DNA of 64,000 bases from Thysanoteuthis rhombus (GCA_963457665.1 OY735206.1:28529377-28593376), one strand, 5' to 3'. Counted from the first letter of the stretch, positions 1 through 12,741 are shown. Made by a program: numbers and translations. The notes: generated from the letters alone by a model not told the origin.

Positions 1-715
1 TTTCCCCATTTCCCCCCATGACGACCACAGTTGCGCTAACCTCTGCCGTGTCTCACGAGCAAAGCTTTCTATTTCTTCCCTCCAACTTTTGTCTGGTCTT
101 TTCCATCTGCATTCACTGTCCTATGGGAACAAATCAGTTAGCCTTTTGCTCCATCCATTGTTATCCCTTTTTGCCAAGTGTACTACCCATCTCTTTTTTT
201 TGCAGCTTAGTTATTGATATAATATCGTTCAATCGAAATCTTTCTTTTAATCCATGCTGATCTTCAAGTCACCACAAGCATTTCTCTTTTCTTGGTTCTT
301 TGTGCTATTCTGATAATTAGTTTTGGTAGTGTCTATCTTTCGCATCTGTAGGTCGTAGTTGGTATGATGCATTGATTGTATACTTTACTCTTTAAGCCCA
401 TTGGCAAGTCGCTCTTAAAAATCTCTCTATTCATACCAAATGATTTCCAGCCGATCGTTATTTCATTTTCTCTAACTTTATGATCTGTCTTAGGTATATG
501 TGTATCCCATCTTCGATTCATATAGTCTCTGAGGGAACTTCATCGTTGAATAATACTTTTGTCTTTTGTCCTGTTCGTCTTTAAGCTTACTTTTTTACTT
601 TCCCTATTTAGATCAGTTACTATGGTCTTCAAATCTTCTGATGCTTCTGACGTCATGAAAACGTCATCAGCGAATCTCAAGTGACTTGAGATCCCCATAA
701 TTAGAAGTTGCTACG
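1..715 (-). pseudogene. RTE-type non-LTR retrotransposon, C-terminal half of reverse transcriptase (relic, runs off left edge)
   Basis: Read on the minus strand, the segment gives an RT palm motif (SHLRFADDVFMTSEASEDL, codons near 690-640, holding the FADD catalytic box). It continues through ESKKVSLKTN, WKSFGMNREIFKSDLPMGLK and KVYNQCIIPTTTY (about 450-340). Near 190-20 follow a LAKRDNNGWSKRLTD-like stretch and PDKSWREEIESFARETRQRL. This order matches the RT thumb and C-terminal region of RTE/BovB-like elements (established family knowledge). Stops and frame changes separate the blocks, so it is not functional. The element is 5'-truncated near 715 and its 3' end lies left of the window. Its residues differ from the RTE copies at 9-31 kb, so it is probably a separate subfamily. 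Confidence 0.85.
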
Positions 716-3488
716 TTTAAAACAAATTTTCATGCCAACTAAAAAGCACAAATAAGAAACCGAGTTGAAGAGTTTTAGAAAGGAAAACAAATCATTTATT
801 TAATTGTGTTCCAATAACTGCTAAACGATATTTTGTTTTAAACTTGATCCATACAGGATCCTAATTTTGATTACTTCCTGACCTTACAAGAGTGTCAGAC
901 GAAAAGAGCTTTCAAATATTGACTTTGCTTTGCATTCACTAGTTATGAGGATTTCAAAATTCTGTACCACCAAAAGACTTTTCAAAACATTGGTTGTTTG
1001 TTGTCAGCAGATAATGCAAACATCCCAGATGAAATGAGGTTATACATATAATATTCTAAAGTATATTCACTTGTCTATTCATTTCTAGAAAGTTTTTCAA
1101 GTTTTGTGGTGTTGTTCATCCGATAAGTGTTAGTTGTAAAGAAATATAATTTTTGGTTCGGGGATGCCATTCACGTTAACGAAACAGTGAAGTGGAAATT
1201 TATTTCCTGTATATCGTACGATAGTCCGAAATCATTAAAAAAAAAACCACAGAAATTTATCTGAACATAATTAGGAATATAAAAACGATTTATTTCACAC
1301 CGGTAGTAACATAAATACTTCAAGGTTGGACTTGCATGCAACTAACGTGAAGCAGAAGTCCCGGTCAGCATTAAAATAACAACGTTAATGAAACATCCTC
1401 CCACGAGTTAAAAAATTGTATTCTTCCAAAATAAACAGTTTCCAAAACGAAGCGAACGTCTTATTGATTGACAGCACCAACAACTTCTTCTGAAATAAAA
1501 GCAATCAATTTGTTGTGTCGTGTACGGAGAAATATATCAAAGGACACACTTTCCGCTGAGGTCAAATTATAAGGTATATATATCTTCATTTCATTGAGTC
1601 TCATATGAATTTAACTAAATCACTGTTTGAGTAACCTTGGAAAAGATGTGATTCATCTCTGCGACTTGAGTTTTGTAATATGATCATAAAGAGATAAAAA
1701 AATCATTCTTGAAGAACTAAACGTTTCCCGGCAATGGAACATTCGATGAAACAAAGAGCAGGAAAGGAAAATTCGATATTCTCAATTGTAGACCAGTGGC
1801 TGAAGAGGGGGTTGCCGTCCGAGATGCAAAGCTGTAAAACGATTATTTGGACTAACTTTTGAGCGTATAATTCGCCGCTGCATCGAACAAAGTAGTCCTT
1901 GTGAATGAATGAGTAAAAACATTGAGCTGAAATTTTACAGGACTTCCTTTACAGACCTAAAATAACCTGATACCAAAGTTAGAGCCAAATCGGAAACGGT
2001 CGAGAGCGGCACTTTCCTAAATTAGTCCACTTGACATGGGATGACGCCTAAGATCCCCTCTATCTCGGAAACGCCCCGTTATACGTCCGAAAAACATCCA
2101 TATTCGAATTCTACACCCAAAAGTACGTCTGAAAAACATTGTCCCATAAATTGCCCTCTCTGACTACAATGCCGCCTCAGGTTTATTGTCTTTCAAATCT
2201 TTTATTAGGATTGTCACTTTTCTTCAAGCGGAAATTTGTAGTGGGCGATTTTTCCGTTCCGTGTTCAAATTTAGAGGCGTCATAACGTGACATATAACAG
2301 CGTGGGCAGTGAAATCGGCGAGCCGAGTTCGAAATCCCGTCGAACCTGTTTGCGTTCACTTGGCACGAATGCCGTAAAAAAAAGGCATGAATCCAACTGT
2401 TATCTCCCATTTATGAATACGATAGCTAGACAGACTGTGTTCTTTAGACTCGGCAGGCAACCAGTCTAGTTATATGGCTAACTTTTAAGTCAAAACCTGC
2501 TCACTAGAAATAAATGAAAAAGGGGCGAGCTCTCTTAGCCACTATCTTCCCAGAAACAACATGACCATGCGATCGAGGAGGGGCTGGGAAAGGCCCTTTT
2601 ACGACATTAGACCAGAAGTTGCCGGTGATTATGCTTAGAATCAAGTTGGTAGTCAGTATCCCCCCTCCCCAGTGCCTGAGAAATCTGGAACGGAGTAACG
2701 AAAGACCGTGTAGACTGCTCAGGTTAGATTTGGTGCCGACACCATATAGTCGATGGGTAATGGGTGCGAGGAGAATGTTCATCTATAAAGTTGTGTACGG
2801 TGTCAGAAACAGGGTGTAACTGACACCCGAAAAGTTGAATGGAAACCTGAGCGTTGGCGAGAACGTGTGGAACAACATTGCTACTGTTCATAACTGAGAG
2901 ACGGGTGGGGGCGATTTCAAATCCTAAATGGAGGGGGGGCAGCAAAATCTTTATGAATAGTAGTTCACCTACAGCATTTCTTCTAGCATTATGCAATAAC
3001 AAATCTCACAAAATATGGGATAAGAGGGGGGGGTACTAAAGGATCCAAGACCCCCCCCTCCCCATCGGGGCCTTCAAATCTCGAGCTATGTCATTGCTTT
3101 TAAAAGCACTTAACAAGTTCAAGGATCCCAGTACCAGGGATAGATCTAGGATTCTAGGCGCACTACGGAACGTGAACCTTTAATCTTTAAAATATAGTAT
3201 TATCCTATTTATATATTCGGCCTCAAATCACCCAGTCCTTATTACTGTAAGTGCTCTGTCTCACCAAATCAGATAAACATGACTGAACTTGTTGTTGGTC
3301 TTGGGAATTTCCTTAGCAAATTATTTCTCTTAGTTTCACTACCACATAAAGTATTTAACTATCAGATATTCCTGATAAATCTAACTCATTCTGTTTGAGT
3401 TACTCATTTTTCAATTTTCCCTATCGGAGTTAGAAAGTCCTTCGTCTCAGACACATGAGATGTGCCATTCTAGCACTTGATGCCCACA
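716..3488. other. Unclassified A+T-rich intergenic DNA with a G8/C8 hairpin
   Basis: No supported gene. The only open frames are under 100 codons and look random. A B-box-like string (GAGTTCGAAATCC) lies near 2327, but no A box is convincing upstream. Composition becomes GC-richer between about 2480 and 3070. A perfect 10-bp inverted repeat, GAGGGGGGGG at 3024-3033 and CCCCCCCCTC at 3051-3060, could fold with a 17-nt loop. Confidence 0.5.
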
Positions 3489-3551
3489 TATATCTATCTA
3501 TCTAGCTAGCTAGTTATCTATTTACATCTATCTATCTATCTATCTATCTAT
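3489..3551. repeat. (TCTA)n tetranucleotide microsatellite, interrupted
   Basis: Repeated TCTA units with CTAG variants in the first half and a clean run at 3525-3551. Confidence 0.9.
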
Positions 3552-3636
3552 GAGGTCAACTGCCCGTATTACCGGTACTTAGGGCCGGTCCTGCTGAGTA
3601 CTGACCTATAGGGTTATCGATTAGGGTTCATTGTGT

Positions 3637-3935
3637 AAATACCATATTCCATTTTTTAAGACCAAGAATGACCAGTGTAAAGTGAGTAAAGGCTCATTGA
3701 CATAAGTCCCGATTTCATTACATACCAGTGGAGGCTTCTGATCCCTATCAGGAGCCTCCACAGGTTGCGAGCAAATCTTCCTCCGAGCGGAAAGTCTGTG
3801 TCCATTTACACGCAGGCTAACATCCATTCAAATCACACCTACCTTCTTATGTAATGAAATCAAGACTAATGTCAATAAGTCTTTACTCCCTTTACACTGG
3901 TCATTCTTGGTCTTAAAAAATGGAATACGGTATTT
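3637..3935. mobile_element. Foldback/MITE-like element, 299 bp, with 88-bp near-identical inverted arms
   Basis: The left arm (3637-3724) begins AAATACCATATTCCATTTTT. The right arm (3848-3935) is its reverse complement with only a handful of mismatches; for example, CCAAGAATGACCAGTGTAAA is shared exactly. The 123-bp centre carries a second hairpin, GTGGAGGCTTCTGAT (3728-3742) against ATCAGGAGCCTCCAC (3747-3761), with one mismatch. No coding capacity is visible. I could not identify an unambiguous target-site duplication, so the superfamily is unknown. The arms are much better conserved than neighbouring relics, suggesting recent insertion or arm-to-arm gene conversion. Confidence 0.85.
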
Positions 3936-4036
3936 GCAAAAAACATGCAAAAGTTTCCAAAAGTGTTCTTTATCAGAATAATGTGCACTGTGTATCCACT
4001 CAGAAATGACGGCAACTGCATCCGACATGCCAAACA

Positions 4037-4284
4037 TCTATCTCAGTTCATTCACATCTATCTATCCTTATTTATTCAGATTTATCTATATCAGTTTATT
4101 CACATCTATCTATCCCAACCTTTTCATATCTATCTTTCTGTTTATCTATCTCACTTTATTCATACCCATCTATTCATTTCAATCTGTTTATATCTATCAA
4201 TTGATCTATCCATCTATCTATCAATCAATCAATCTATCTATCTATCTATCTATCAATCAATCAATCTATCTATCTATCTATCTA

Positions 4285-4343
<59 letters not shown>
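4037..4343. repeat. Compound microsatellite: degenerate TATC/CAAT array followed by (TA)n
   Basis: About 250 bp of imperfect CTAT/CAAT units (TTCATCTATCTAT-like higher-order pieces) grade into pure (TA)n from about 4287 to 4343. The tyrosine/isoleucine/serine-rich open frames here are artefacts of the repeat. Confidence 0.95.
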
Positions 4344-4346
<3 letters not shown>

Positions 4347-7223
4347 ACTCTGTTTATATCTGTCTTTTCTAGATTTTCTTTTCCTAATTTCAAGTTTGAT
4401 TAATTGTATTGCCATTAACTATTCCGCATCTACTTACTTTTGTTTATGAATAAGTTTGTTTTTTGTTGCTATTTTTGCATTGTTTTGTTTTATTTTTACT
4501 TTTTTGACTTTATCCATGTTTTGGTTCTGTTACCGAAGCAGCGATTAATTAATTTGTTTCGTGGTTTTAAAAAGTACTTCTCACATGTACTCAATAATGC
4601 TTTCTAATCAGAAGTCAGTCCTTAGAGACTCTATCAGCTTTGTCAGGAAATTAAGTTGAGGCTACCAAAACAAGTATTCGTGTTAGACTATAGATGCGTT
4701 AGTTCTTTTCTTGTGTGAAGTTCTAGCGAGTGCAGCACGGCTGACTTTTTCCTCCAAATTTACCTCTTAACATTGAGTAAAAAAATACCTTTAAACATCT
4801 AAAAACATAGACCCTCCATATATACATACATATATATGTATATATGTATATGAAATTTGGAAATATATCAAACATTTTCAATAAATTGAACGTGACTTTC
4901 ATCTTCAACATTTACATCATTGAAATATTACTTAGTTTCTAAAAAAAAAAATACTTTCATTTCATTACTACTCAAAGGAAAATATTCTTATCTTATTAAA
5001 AATCATCTAAAGAGCCAATTTTAACATGTAGATGCAACCAAAAACCTCTAGAACCAAATAATCAACACATAAATCGGCAACACTGTGGAAGAAACATAAG
5101 TTATATATTGGTAAGTCAGTCATTGACAACGATCGCTGCAAAAAAAAAAAAAAAATTAAAGAAATGAAAGTTATTGGGGCGATATTTGCCCAGCTATAAA
5201 TGATTCCAACTCAGCTGGACATGACCGGTCCAATGTATTAGCAACACTGGTAGATGCCCAGGGTACCAAGTTCTGAGAGCTCTTGCAATGTTACTGTGAC
5301 GGTATGACTTCCCAAATACAAATGAAAAATGGAGAAATTAAATTAATTGTTTAAACAAAATGAAACAACCCAAATAAACTTCCCTGGTGTTAAGTAAGAT
5401 TTATCAAAAATATGTAACAGTTGAATACTTTCTGTTCTGACGAAATTAAAAGAAACAATTAACAACAGAAAGATGAATGAGGACAAGTTCAATCGGTTTA
5501 CAATAGTTGGTTTTAGGTTGCAAGTAAAAAGAAATATAAATACGGTGATTGAATTTCGCCCTGCGGGCGAATGCCAATAAACGATAGAACATCCTGAGGC
5601 TGTAAATTGAAGTTAAAAAATATGCTTGATATGATGCAACAACTGTTTTGTACATGAACAGAGGGAGTGTGAACGAGGAAGAATAACGGTAGTTAGGAGG
5701 GGATTGACAGGAGAAGCAGCAGTCAAGAACAGGTCTTTCTCCGTCAGTACGTTCGTGCAAAAGCTGTACTATCTGCTTTCCGTTGTACCCTTTGTACAAC
5801 GCCCGAAGTTTTGGTTTGTTTTATAAATTTAATACGTATAGGCGTTCATCGTGCAACGATGGAACAATGACATTTGCCCCATCCTCGAAAATGCAATAGA
5901 ATTCATATCTGAAGCTTGAATATGCCATGATCGGTCACAGGTTATATCATTCATTTCATTGAGTTATTCTTCCCACGAAAGAAAACATTTTATACCGAAA
6001 TAAAAATTATTGTGCGTTTTCGTGTGTTTTGGCACCTCTCTATGCAAGTTTTAGTACGATTTCAAAATTAATTTGGGCAGTCCTAGTCAGGATACGCCAA
6101 CATTTTTGTTCTGTCTCTCTCTGCTTTGTTTACTTCTTTCTCCCTGTCTTATTCAGATTTATTGAAACAAGTCACATGATGTCCCCGTTTTCAATTTAAT
6201 TTCACTTTTTTTCATTCGAATTTTAGTTTATTTTGCATTTAGGTCGCTGATTTGATTTTTTTTTTGTAAAAATTTTATTTTCAAAACAGATTTTATTCTC
6301 TAACATTATTTCATGCCATTGATTTAATTCAATTTTTTAAAAATTGACGTTTCCTTTAATTTTATGGAAAAAATTCCAAATGAAATGTTATGAAATGTGG
6401 ACATTTCAAATCGAGGAACGGACTCATTCGAACACCGTTTCGTAATTTTCCTACTTTACGCCATCCGTCGGAATTTTTTTCCCAAATGATGATATTGAAA
6501 AAAAAGAGGGAAATAATTGATTAAGTGAATTTGATTGATTTCAATCAAAGACAGTCTCAACAGTGATCATGAATAACTAACTATTGAGGTAAGCAAACAT
6601 TTTCATCCATTGGAGCGGAGCTTTTCGAAGTGATGAATTAAGTATGACCGCCATCATGCGATGGCCTCAAAAATCATTCTGTGACACTTGAATCAGCCAA
6701 TATCAGTTACAAATTAATCTATTTATCTCAAGCAATTCTTCATGAAATAAAATGACAGAAGATTTTTCCGAAAAAAAAAGGCCAGTATTTGGACTGCATC
6801 AATGTTTAGATACACGCACACATACTAGCAGCTCAGCACTAGTTTATTACCTTGCATGTTTGCCTATTTCAACTGCCTCGACGAATCTTAACAGATATTA
6901 GGTGTCAAGAATTTCGTTGGTTCGGCATTTGGGTTAGATTTTTGGATCTCTTTAACGATCTGTCTGTATTGGTCATAGAATTAGCCCGTCCACACTTAAT
7001 TTTCTGAACATATTCTGCTACCTTTTCAAATTCTATCAGTGTCATACCCTATAGAGTGGACTTAATCATTACGATTCGTCAGATCTGCAATCTAAGACGT
7101 GTAATTGAATAACAGAGAGAGTGGAAAAGAAAGAGTGATTCATGTCGTGTCATCTTGCGTCTCCGAGTCCTCGGTATCTTTTTTTTTTTATAAACATTGA
7201 ATTTATGTTATGATTTTTTTGGT

Positions 7224-7225
<2 letters not shown>
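4344..7225. other. Unclassified A+T-rich intergenic DNA
   Basis: Nothing recognisable in either strand: homopolymer A/T runs, a short (TA)/(ATAC) patch at 4815-4850 and no credible reading frame. A minus-strand open stretch of 117 codons (5799-5446) has no recognisable domain. Confidence 0.5.

Positions 7226-7273
<48 letters not shown>
7226..7273. repeat. (TA)n microsatellite
   Basis: Uninterrupted TA dinucleotides, about 24 units. Confidence 0.97.
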
Positions 7274-7277
<4 letters not shown>

Positions 7278-9386
7278 CATTTTTCTTTTCGGTAAAAAAA
7301 CTTTACTGGTTAGGATGTCATTAAAACAATTATTATAATAAGAGACCCATCAAACAATATTAAAACAAGAGAATTTCATAAAGACAGTAGATATTCGTCT
7401 GTGAATTGGGGATATTCGTCCGACAGTTTGTTTTTTTTTCATAGTTACTAATGAATAAGTCTTCGGTAATCTTTCTGTGGCGTAGTGCACAAGGGCGTTC
7501 TCGTAGGTATCAGTAGATTTTGGGATCGAATTAAACAGGGAGCAAAACATTTTTTCCTTGCTTTCGATATCAGTTGAAGTTTTACCATTAGGCTGGGTAG
7601 GCCTTTCCTTTTTTCTCACTTCCAACGCTAGTGGTGTATTAACTATTAGGTTGCGAGGGCCTTTCCTTTCTTTCTGAGTTTTGACTTCATTTTCGTATGT
7701 AGCAATGACCAGAAGAAAAATATGACGTTATGCACAAATAACAGTGACTCAGTGTCGTACGCATAAACTAGTGACGAATCACTCCAACTTGTAAAACCAA
7801 ACTCTGGTTGACTTGTTCCGCTAAAGTTTGCAAATCCCATTTACAGGGTCTATTAAAGGAGTCGAAATGGGACACTTGGTTTTGGAATAATATTGCACGG
7901 AGAAATGAATTCTGTTTTGTTCACTTTTTAGATCTTAATGAAGCAAGGGAGTTTGTTTCTTTGAATTTCTTCTTTCACCCATGACGACAAATAGATATTC
8001 CAAAATGTCGTCTTCGCTTCAGTTCATTGTAACTTTACTAACAACTCGTGACTTTTTTTTATAAAGAAATCGCTGGATGGAATGGATAAATAACTTGTGA
8101 TCGATAGTGACGGATACCACTTTGCGCACTGGACGTTTATACTTAATACTATATTTTGGAAGGCACTGAATTTGCTTGTCCAGGGTGTCATGAATCTGGG
8201 GACGACCCTGAAGCTGGATTATGTATTTTAGAATTGAAATGTCCTCAAACGTGTTTTTTGTGAATATTTCACACTCTATCAAACGTTAGCGACTAGAGTA
8301 AAAAGATTCAAGAAATTTTTTTTCGTAGGTTTTAAAGGATGTTCTATTTATAATTTAATGCTGAACAAGACCCTTTCGTTCTGTTTCATATACTTGGATA
8401 CATATTAACGTTTTGGATGATAGGTTTAGTTCATAATTAAAAGAAATACACCTTGCATCTATGATTCTTAATTGATACCATGATTATGGAAAACCAATTA
8501 GGATGTATCAAATGTATCCTCATTTTTAAACTCTCTGTGTGTGTTCTCGAGCTTACCTAATGTTATATATATGGCATCACTCAATGATTTTGGCTCTTCT
8601 GAGTTTTCAAGTGTTCTTGGTTGGGTTCTACACTACCTTGCATTTTAAATCATCATAATCAACAACCGATGGCTATTTATGTCTGAGCTCTATTTCAAAG
8701 GGCAAGTAGCGAAACACGTTTTGAAGAGATCTGACTCGCCCAGCCAACCAGCGCACAGATGAAAAGTAGCTCTCTCTTATCATTGGTGAACTTTTCAAAC
8801 AAAAAAGTAACAGCGTCAGCGGGAGGTAAATTGGAATTCTAGCAGGTAGACGGACATAGACACTGGTAGAGACCACAAAGCGCTTAAATCAGTTCTTGGC
8901 TAAAGTGTCAGATATTGTTTTATTTATTTCTTATCCTAAATTCTGCAAGCAGCTCCAGTGAGACCCATTGAAAAATCATTCTCTAAAATTATCAGAATAA
9001 TCTCAATATCTATACCCACCATTTGAAATAAAAGATAAAACTTGATTGATATTGATGGTAATTGGGTACATAAGATAATATTGATAATATATTGGAGCCA
9101 TAGATCGTCTTTAGATGTGACCATTGAATTATCTTTTGGATATAGGTCTGTAAAAAACGAAATCACTTTTGATACACTCTAATCTATAATTCACCGAATG
9201 TTCACCCATCGCAAAAATCAAGAACAGACGGAGGTATGGCCACCAAAACGACGGTGTAAGCATAACTCAAGGAAAGCTAGAGCTACGACCACCATTTTTC
9301 CGACCCGTTATGTTAGCATTCTCTTCTAGATATGGTTCTGCTTGGGATTGAACCCAGGGCTTCTCACGTGTGAAGTAACCATGAGA
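7274..9386. other. Unclassified intergenic DNA with a short direct repeat
   Basis: A direct repeat of about 35 bp occurs at 7585-7622 and 7643-7680 (both contain ATTAGG..G followed by GGCCTTTCCTTT). ATTAGGTTG is reminiscent of mariner termini, but I found no transposase reading frame nearby and do not call an element. The rest (7681-9386) shows no recognisable gene. At 9345-9375, GGGATTGAACCCAGGG is B-box-like on the minus strand and directly precedes the RTE copy. Confidence 0.4.
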
Positions 9387-9748
9387 CAGATCTGCAAATT
9401 GAAAACCAAGCAACGCATACTTGTAAGAATTATGCTGGGCCTCACACGAAGTGACCACAATACAGCACAGTGCATCCAGAAGAAGATAGGAGACAGGGAC
9501 ACTATAGAATCCATTTAAAATCTAAAATGACAATAGGCCGGCTATGTTGCAAGAATGGTGGAGAACCAATGGACATCACGACTCACGACATGGATCCCCA
9601 GAGATCACATGCGCAACCAAGGCCCGCAGAGTATTAGATGGAGAGACGACTTAGACAAATTCAGAAAGTACTGGCTCCGCAACACCCATGATAGAGAAGT
9701 GAGACGAATCCTGGGGAAGGTTTATCTCCAACGACGGACGTTGAAAGA

Positions 9749-9801
<53 letters not shown>

Positions 9802-9802
9802 A
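9387..9802 (+). pseudogene. RTE-like retrotransposon 3' fragment with (GAT)n tail, copy 1
   Basis: The plus strand encodes the extreme C-terminus of an endonuclease/RT polyprotein. A CKLKTKQRILVRIMLGLTR-like stretch is followed, after stops, by GYVARM, WTSRLTTWIPRDHMR, RWRDDLDKFRKYWL, HDREVRRILGKVYLQ and a stop at about 9752. The block 'hVARM-(K/D)-N-W-T' then 'WIPRD' and 'RWRD-L-F' is characteristic of RTE-clade C-termini. A 3' microsatellite tail of GAT units (9750-9802) follows the stop directly, as expected for target-primed reverse transcription products of this clade. It is 5'-truncated and not functional. Copies at 16.1, 20.2, 23.1, 27.3, 30.4 and 52.8 kb share the same residues. Confidence 0.88.
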
Positions 9803-11340
9803 GCATTTGAACACCAAGAAAAATTTAACTCTCAATGATTTGATTTCCAAGTATTTATCTATGTAAGTGATATTAAAGTCTGAGTGTATTTATCTGAATG
9901 TAACCTCCAAGTTTCCAAAATTGCGCATTTTTCTCAGAAGTGAAGAATTGAGGTATCCCTAAAAAAAAGTTTTGGTCTCTTTTTAGACAAAAGGTTCACA
10001 AAAGGAAATATGAAAAAGATTTCAAAATCTGATACGTTTCATAAAAATATTAATCTCATACAATAATCATTGGAAACTGCGTCGAGTAACGTTATTCGGG
10101 CAGCAACCCTCAAGCTTATGTGTACCAAAAACAAGGAAACTAAAATATTCTGAATGGTATTTCTTGGGCATAGATACAATAATTTAATGCATTAATTAGC
10201 CATTCCTTTGATCAGAGATCGATAGGCCGAACACCAAACCATTTTGAAGGATACTAGTTTTCTTTTTTAGAGGCTTCCAAACGCATCTCAATAAAATAAT
10301 TTTCGTTCAGTCGTCTGGTCAGTTTCTATTACGTTAAACAACAGAAATAGGAAGGAAGGGTGTTTTGTGTTTTATATACCAACCACTATTACGTCAGAAG
10401 AGATGTGAAGTCATTAAAAGGTGTGATGTCCCTGAAAAAACATCTATTCTGTTATATCTTCGCCAGTTGCTACAGAATAAAATGTCCGACGTCTGCATTT
10501 TTGTATTTAAAAAAAGCCAAAAGTGGCCAAAAAAACACAAAAAATGGCCATTGACAATTTTTATTGAAAATGATACTCACAGAATATTTCTATATCACGA
10601 GGAAAGTGCGAGGAAAATGATACTCTTTAAAACTTTAAAAGGTTTAATTTTTTTGTGTAATGATTTTTCTGTAGGTCACGTGGTTGTTGGTTAGACTATA
10701 TTCAACTATTACGAGAATCAATTCAACAAGAGAACGATGACTTTTCCGTATTCTCTTCCTTCAACTACTACTATTACCATGGACTATTAAACTTATGGTT
10801 CTCGTTATTGCATGAAGGCTGTTCATTTCACAAAACAGTTGCCTTATCATATTTTTGTCACAATAATTTCAAACAGAAATTCTCAACTTTATACGTCGAC
10901 ACACTAAGAAATGTTTTTGATTTACGCAGACCACTAACTTCTTACTCTATATACGTTAGTATGAATAGGTCATAATTGAAGTATAGGGTCTAAGGGTACT
11001 GGTACTAAAACTACTAAATTGTTCTTCAACCAGTCTCGCTAGCGTTACTTTATGGTTATCTTCAGGACAATATTACAAGCTTCAAAATTTAATCACATAT
11101 ATGGTCCACTTATTGTATTATACTTTGTAAACGTCCACCAGAAATTACTTCCCAGAAAACAACAAATACTTCTACAAACAAGATATTTCCTAGCGTGAAG
11201 GGCGAAAGACAATGATAAAGTGATGAGGATAGGAAAAAGTGGTATAAATCTATTTTAAAATAGTGTGGACTGTGCAAGCAAGACTTCAATGTATACATGT
11301 AGAAATTGATATTGAAAATGGCTGGAAATGCTGCTTCTTT

Positions 11341-11342
<2 letters not shown>
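9803..11342. other. Unclassified A+T-rich intergenic DNA
   Basis: No supported gene. A lysine-rich open stretch of 109 codons at 10365-10694 (+) has no recognisable domain and lies in strongly A-rich DNA. Confidence 0.5.

Positions 11343-11433
<91 letters not shown>
11343..11433. repeat. (TA)n joined to (GA)n
   Basis: (TA)n at 11343-11391 runs directly into (GA)n to about 11433. The same TA-to-GA junction recurs at 44024-44073 and 49660-49728. Confidence 0.97.
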
Positions 11434-11434
<1 letters not shown>

Positions 11435-11464
11435 GGCGAGGTATGTGTGCGAAATGAAATGAAT

Positions 11465-11735
11465 CAGCCTATGGAGTTTTGAGGCAAAGTCTAACTCGCA
11501 CAGGACTATCCCCACCCTTTAAACCATGGGTTTGTATTCTATGGTCCACCCTAGCGGTGCAAATAGAATCAAGGCTTGTAGGTTTGTCAGGAGTGTCCTT
11601 CTCCTGGCAGATGCCCGAGCTAGCTATGGGGTCCCCCACCCCTTAGTAGGAGTGTTCCCACAGTATGGCTGGCATGGGTAGTTGAACTGCAGGACGTGGA
11701 CACTCCGTGAAGAAAATTGTAGTCGTGAAAGTGTG
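11465..11735. other. GC-richer block, probable old repeat of unknown class
   Basis: About 270 bp is markedly GC-richer than its surroundings (CCCACCCTTTAAACCATGGG, GATGCCCGAGCTAGC, GGGGTCCCCCACCCC). No frame stays open and no family was recognised. The base composition suggests an inserted element. Confidence 0.35.
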
Positions 11736-12663
11736 TCCTGTAAGTCGATATACCGTAAAAATTAGATAAATTAGTCCAAATCAGTTTCAGTATTCATTGA
11801 ACGAAACTTTCAAATCAAGTAGTGATATCCCTGTCGCTTTCATCCGCCAGAAATAAAAAGATTGAGACAATCTAGTGATGAAAACCATTAGTTGACCAAA
11901 TCTATGACAGAAGTAGGGCAGACATAATACCCTCAGCGGATATTTGGGGCTTCAAAATACATGAGTTTTTCTATGGAAGATATGTGGTATATTGGAGACA
12001 GTAGATACAAATTATTGTGTCGCGGCACACACTTAGAGAACCATTCATCTAGAGTAATGCACTTAGCTTGTAAAAGAATAAGCCGTCACATAGCTAGTGA
12101 CATCATCATGCTAGTGACGTCATTGGAAATTAGAAACCCTGCTACTGACGTCACGTTTTTGCTGTCAAACAGCTCAGACGCGCGAAAAGTAAAAATTCCA
12201 ATATCAACGTGTCTACTTCGTGCTTCTAACACGATCTCACTAATAAATAAGGTGGGGTTTGTTATCTCCTCTCAGATACTTATCCTCGTCTGTGTATCTA
12301 TAACCATTTCTCTATTTATTTCTCATTATGTCTTTTATTCGCCTGGATGCCTCTGTGAGTCTGCGGTTTTGGTTCTCCCAGCTATTTTACAAGCCACGAT
12401 CCTCAAACTCAACTCTAACTATAACCCATCCTTACTGCCTACCCAAAGACATGCTTAATACCATACTCACACGAAACCAATTTAACCTCTGCAGCTGGCC
12501 ACTTGCAACGGGATAACATTTTAGTTGAGCTGATGTTGCTTTTTTCTTCGTCATCTCAGATTGTTTATGGCATCTTAAATCGCTAGACATTCATTAGAAT
12601 ATTTCAACACTTTTTTGAAGGGAAATAAAAAAAGAAACTCTTATGGGAAACTTAGTTTAAATC

Positions 12664-12669
<6 letters not shown>
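11736..12669. other. Intergenic DNA with a 165-codon open frame of unknown status
   Basis: The plus strand is open from an ATG at 11961 to 12458 without low-complexity sequence. The predicted product has a hydrophobic stretch in its second half (ILILVCVSITISLFISHYVF) and a few cysteines. I recognise no domain, and A+T-rich DNA of this size can produce such a frame by chance. The same interval carries the CRE-like cluster listed separately. Confidence 0.25.
12098..12153. promoter_or_regulatory. Cluster of CRE-like octamers (TGACATCA, TGACGTCA, TGACGTCA)
   Basis: TGACATCA at 12098-12105, and perfect palindromic TGACGTCA at 12115-12122 and 12146-12153. TGACGTCA is the consensus CREB/ATF site. 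Each is preceded by CTAGTGA/CTACTGA-like sequence, so the cluster could equally be a short diverged tandem repeat. No transcription start is identifiable. Confidence 0.35.

Positions 12670-12741
<72 letters not shown>
12670..12741. repeat. (TA)n microsatellite
   Basis: Uninterrupted TA run of about 36 units. Confidence 0.97.

Noticed and set aside
2300-2350. Possible tRNA or SINE from GAGTTCGAAATCC
   Set aside because: One-base insertion in the B box, no A box at suitable spacing and no foldable arms.
7585-7680. mariner ends suggested by ATTAGGTTG and a 35-bp direct repeat
   Set aside because: The copies are in direct, not inverted, orientation and no transposase motif lies nearby.
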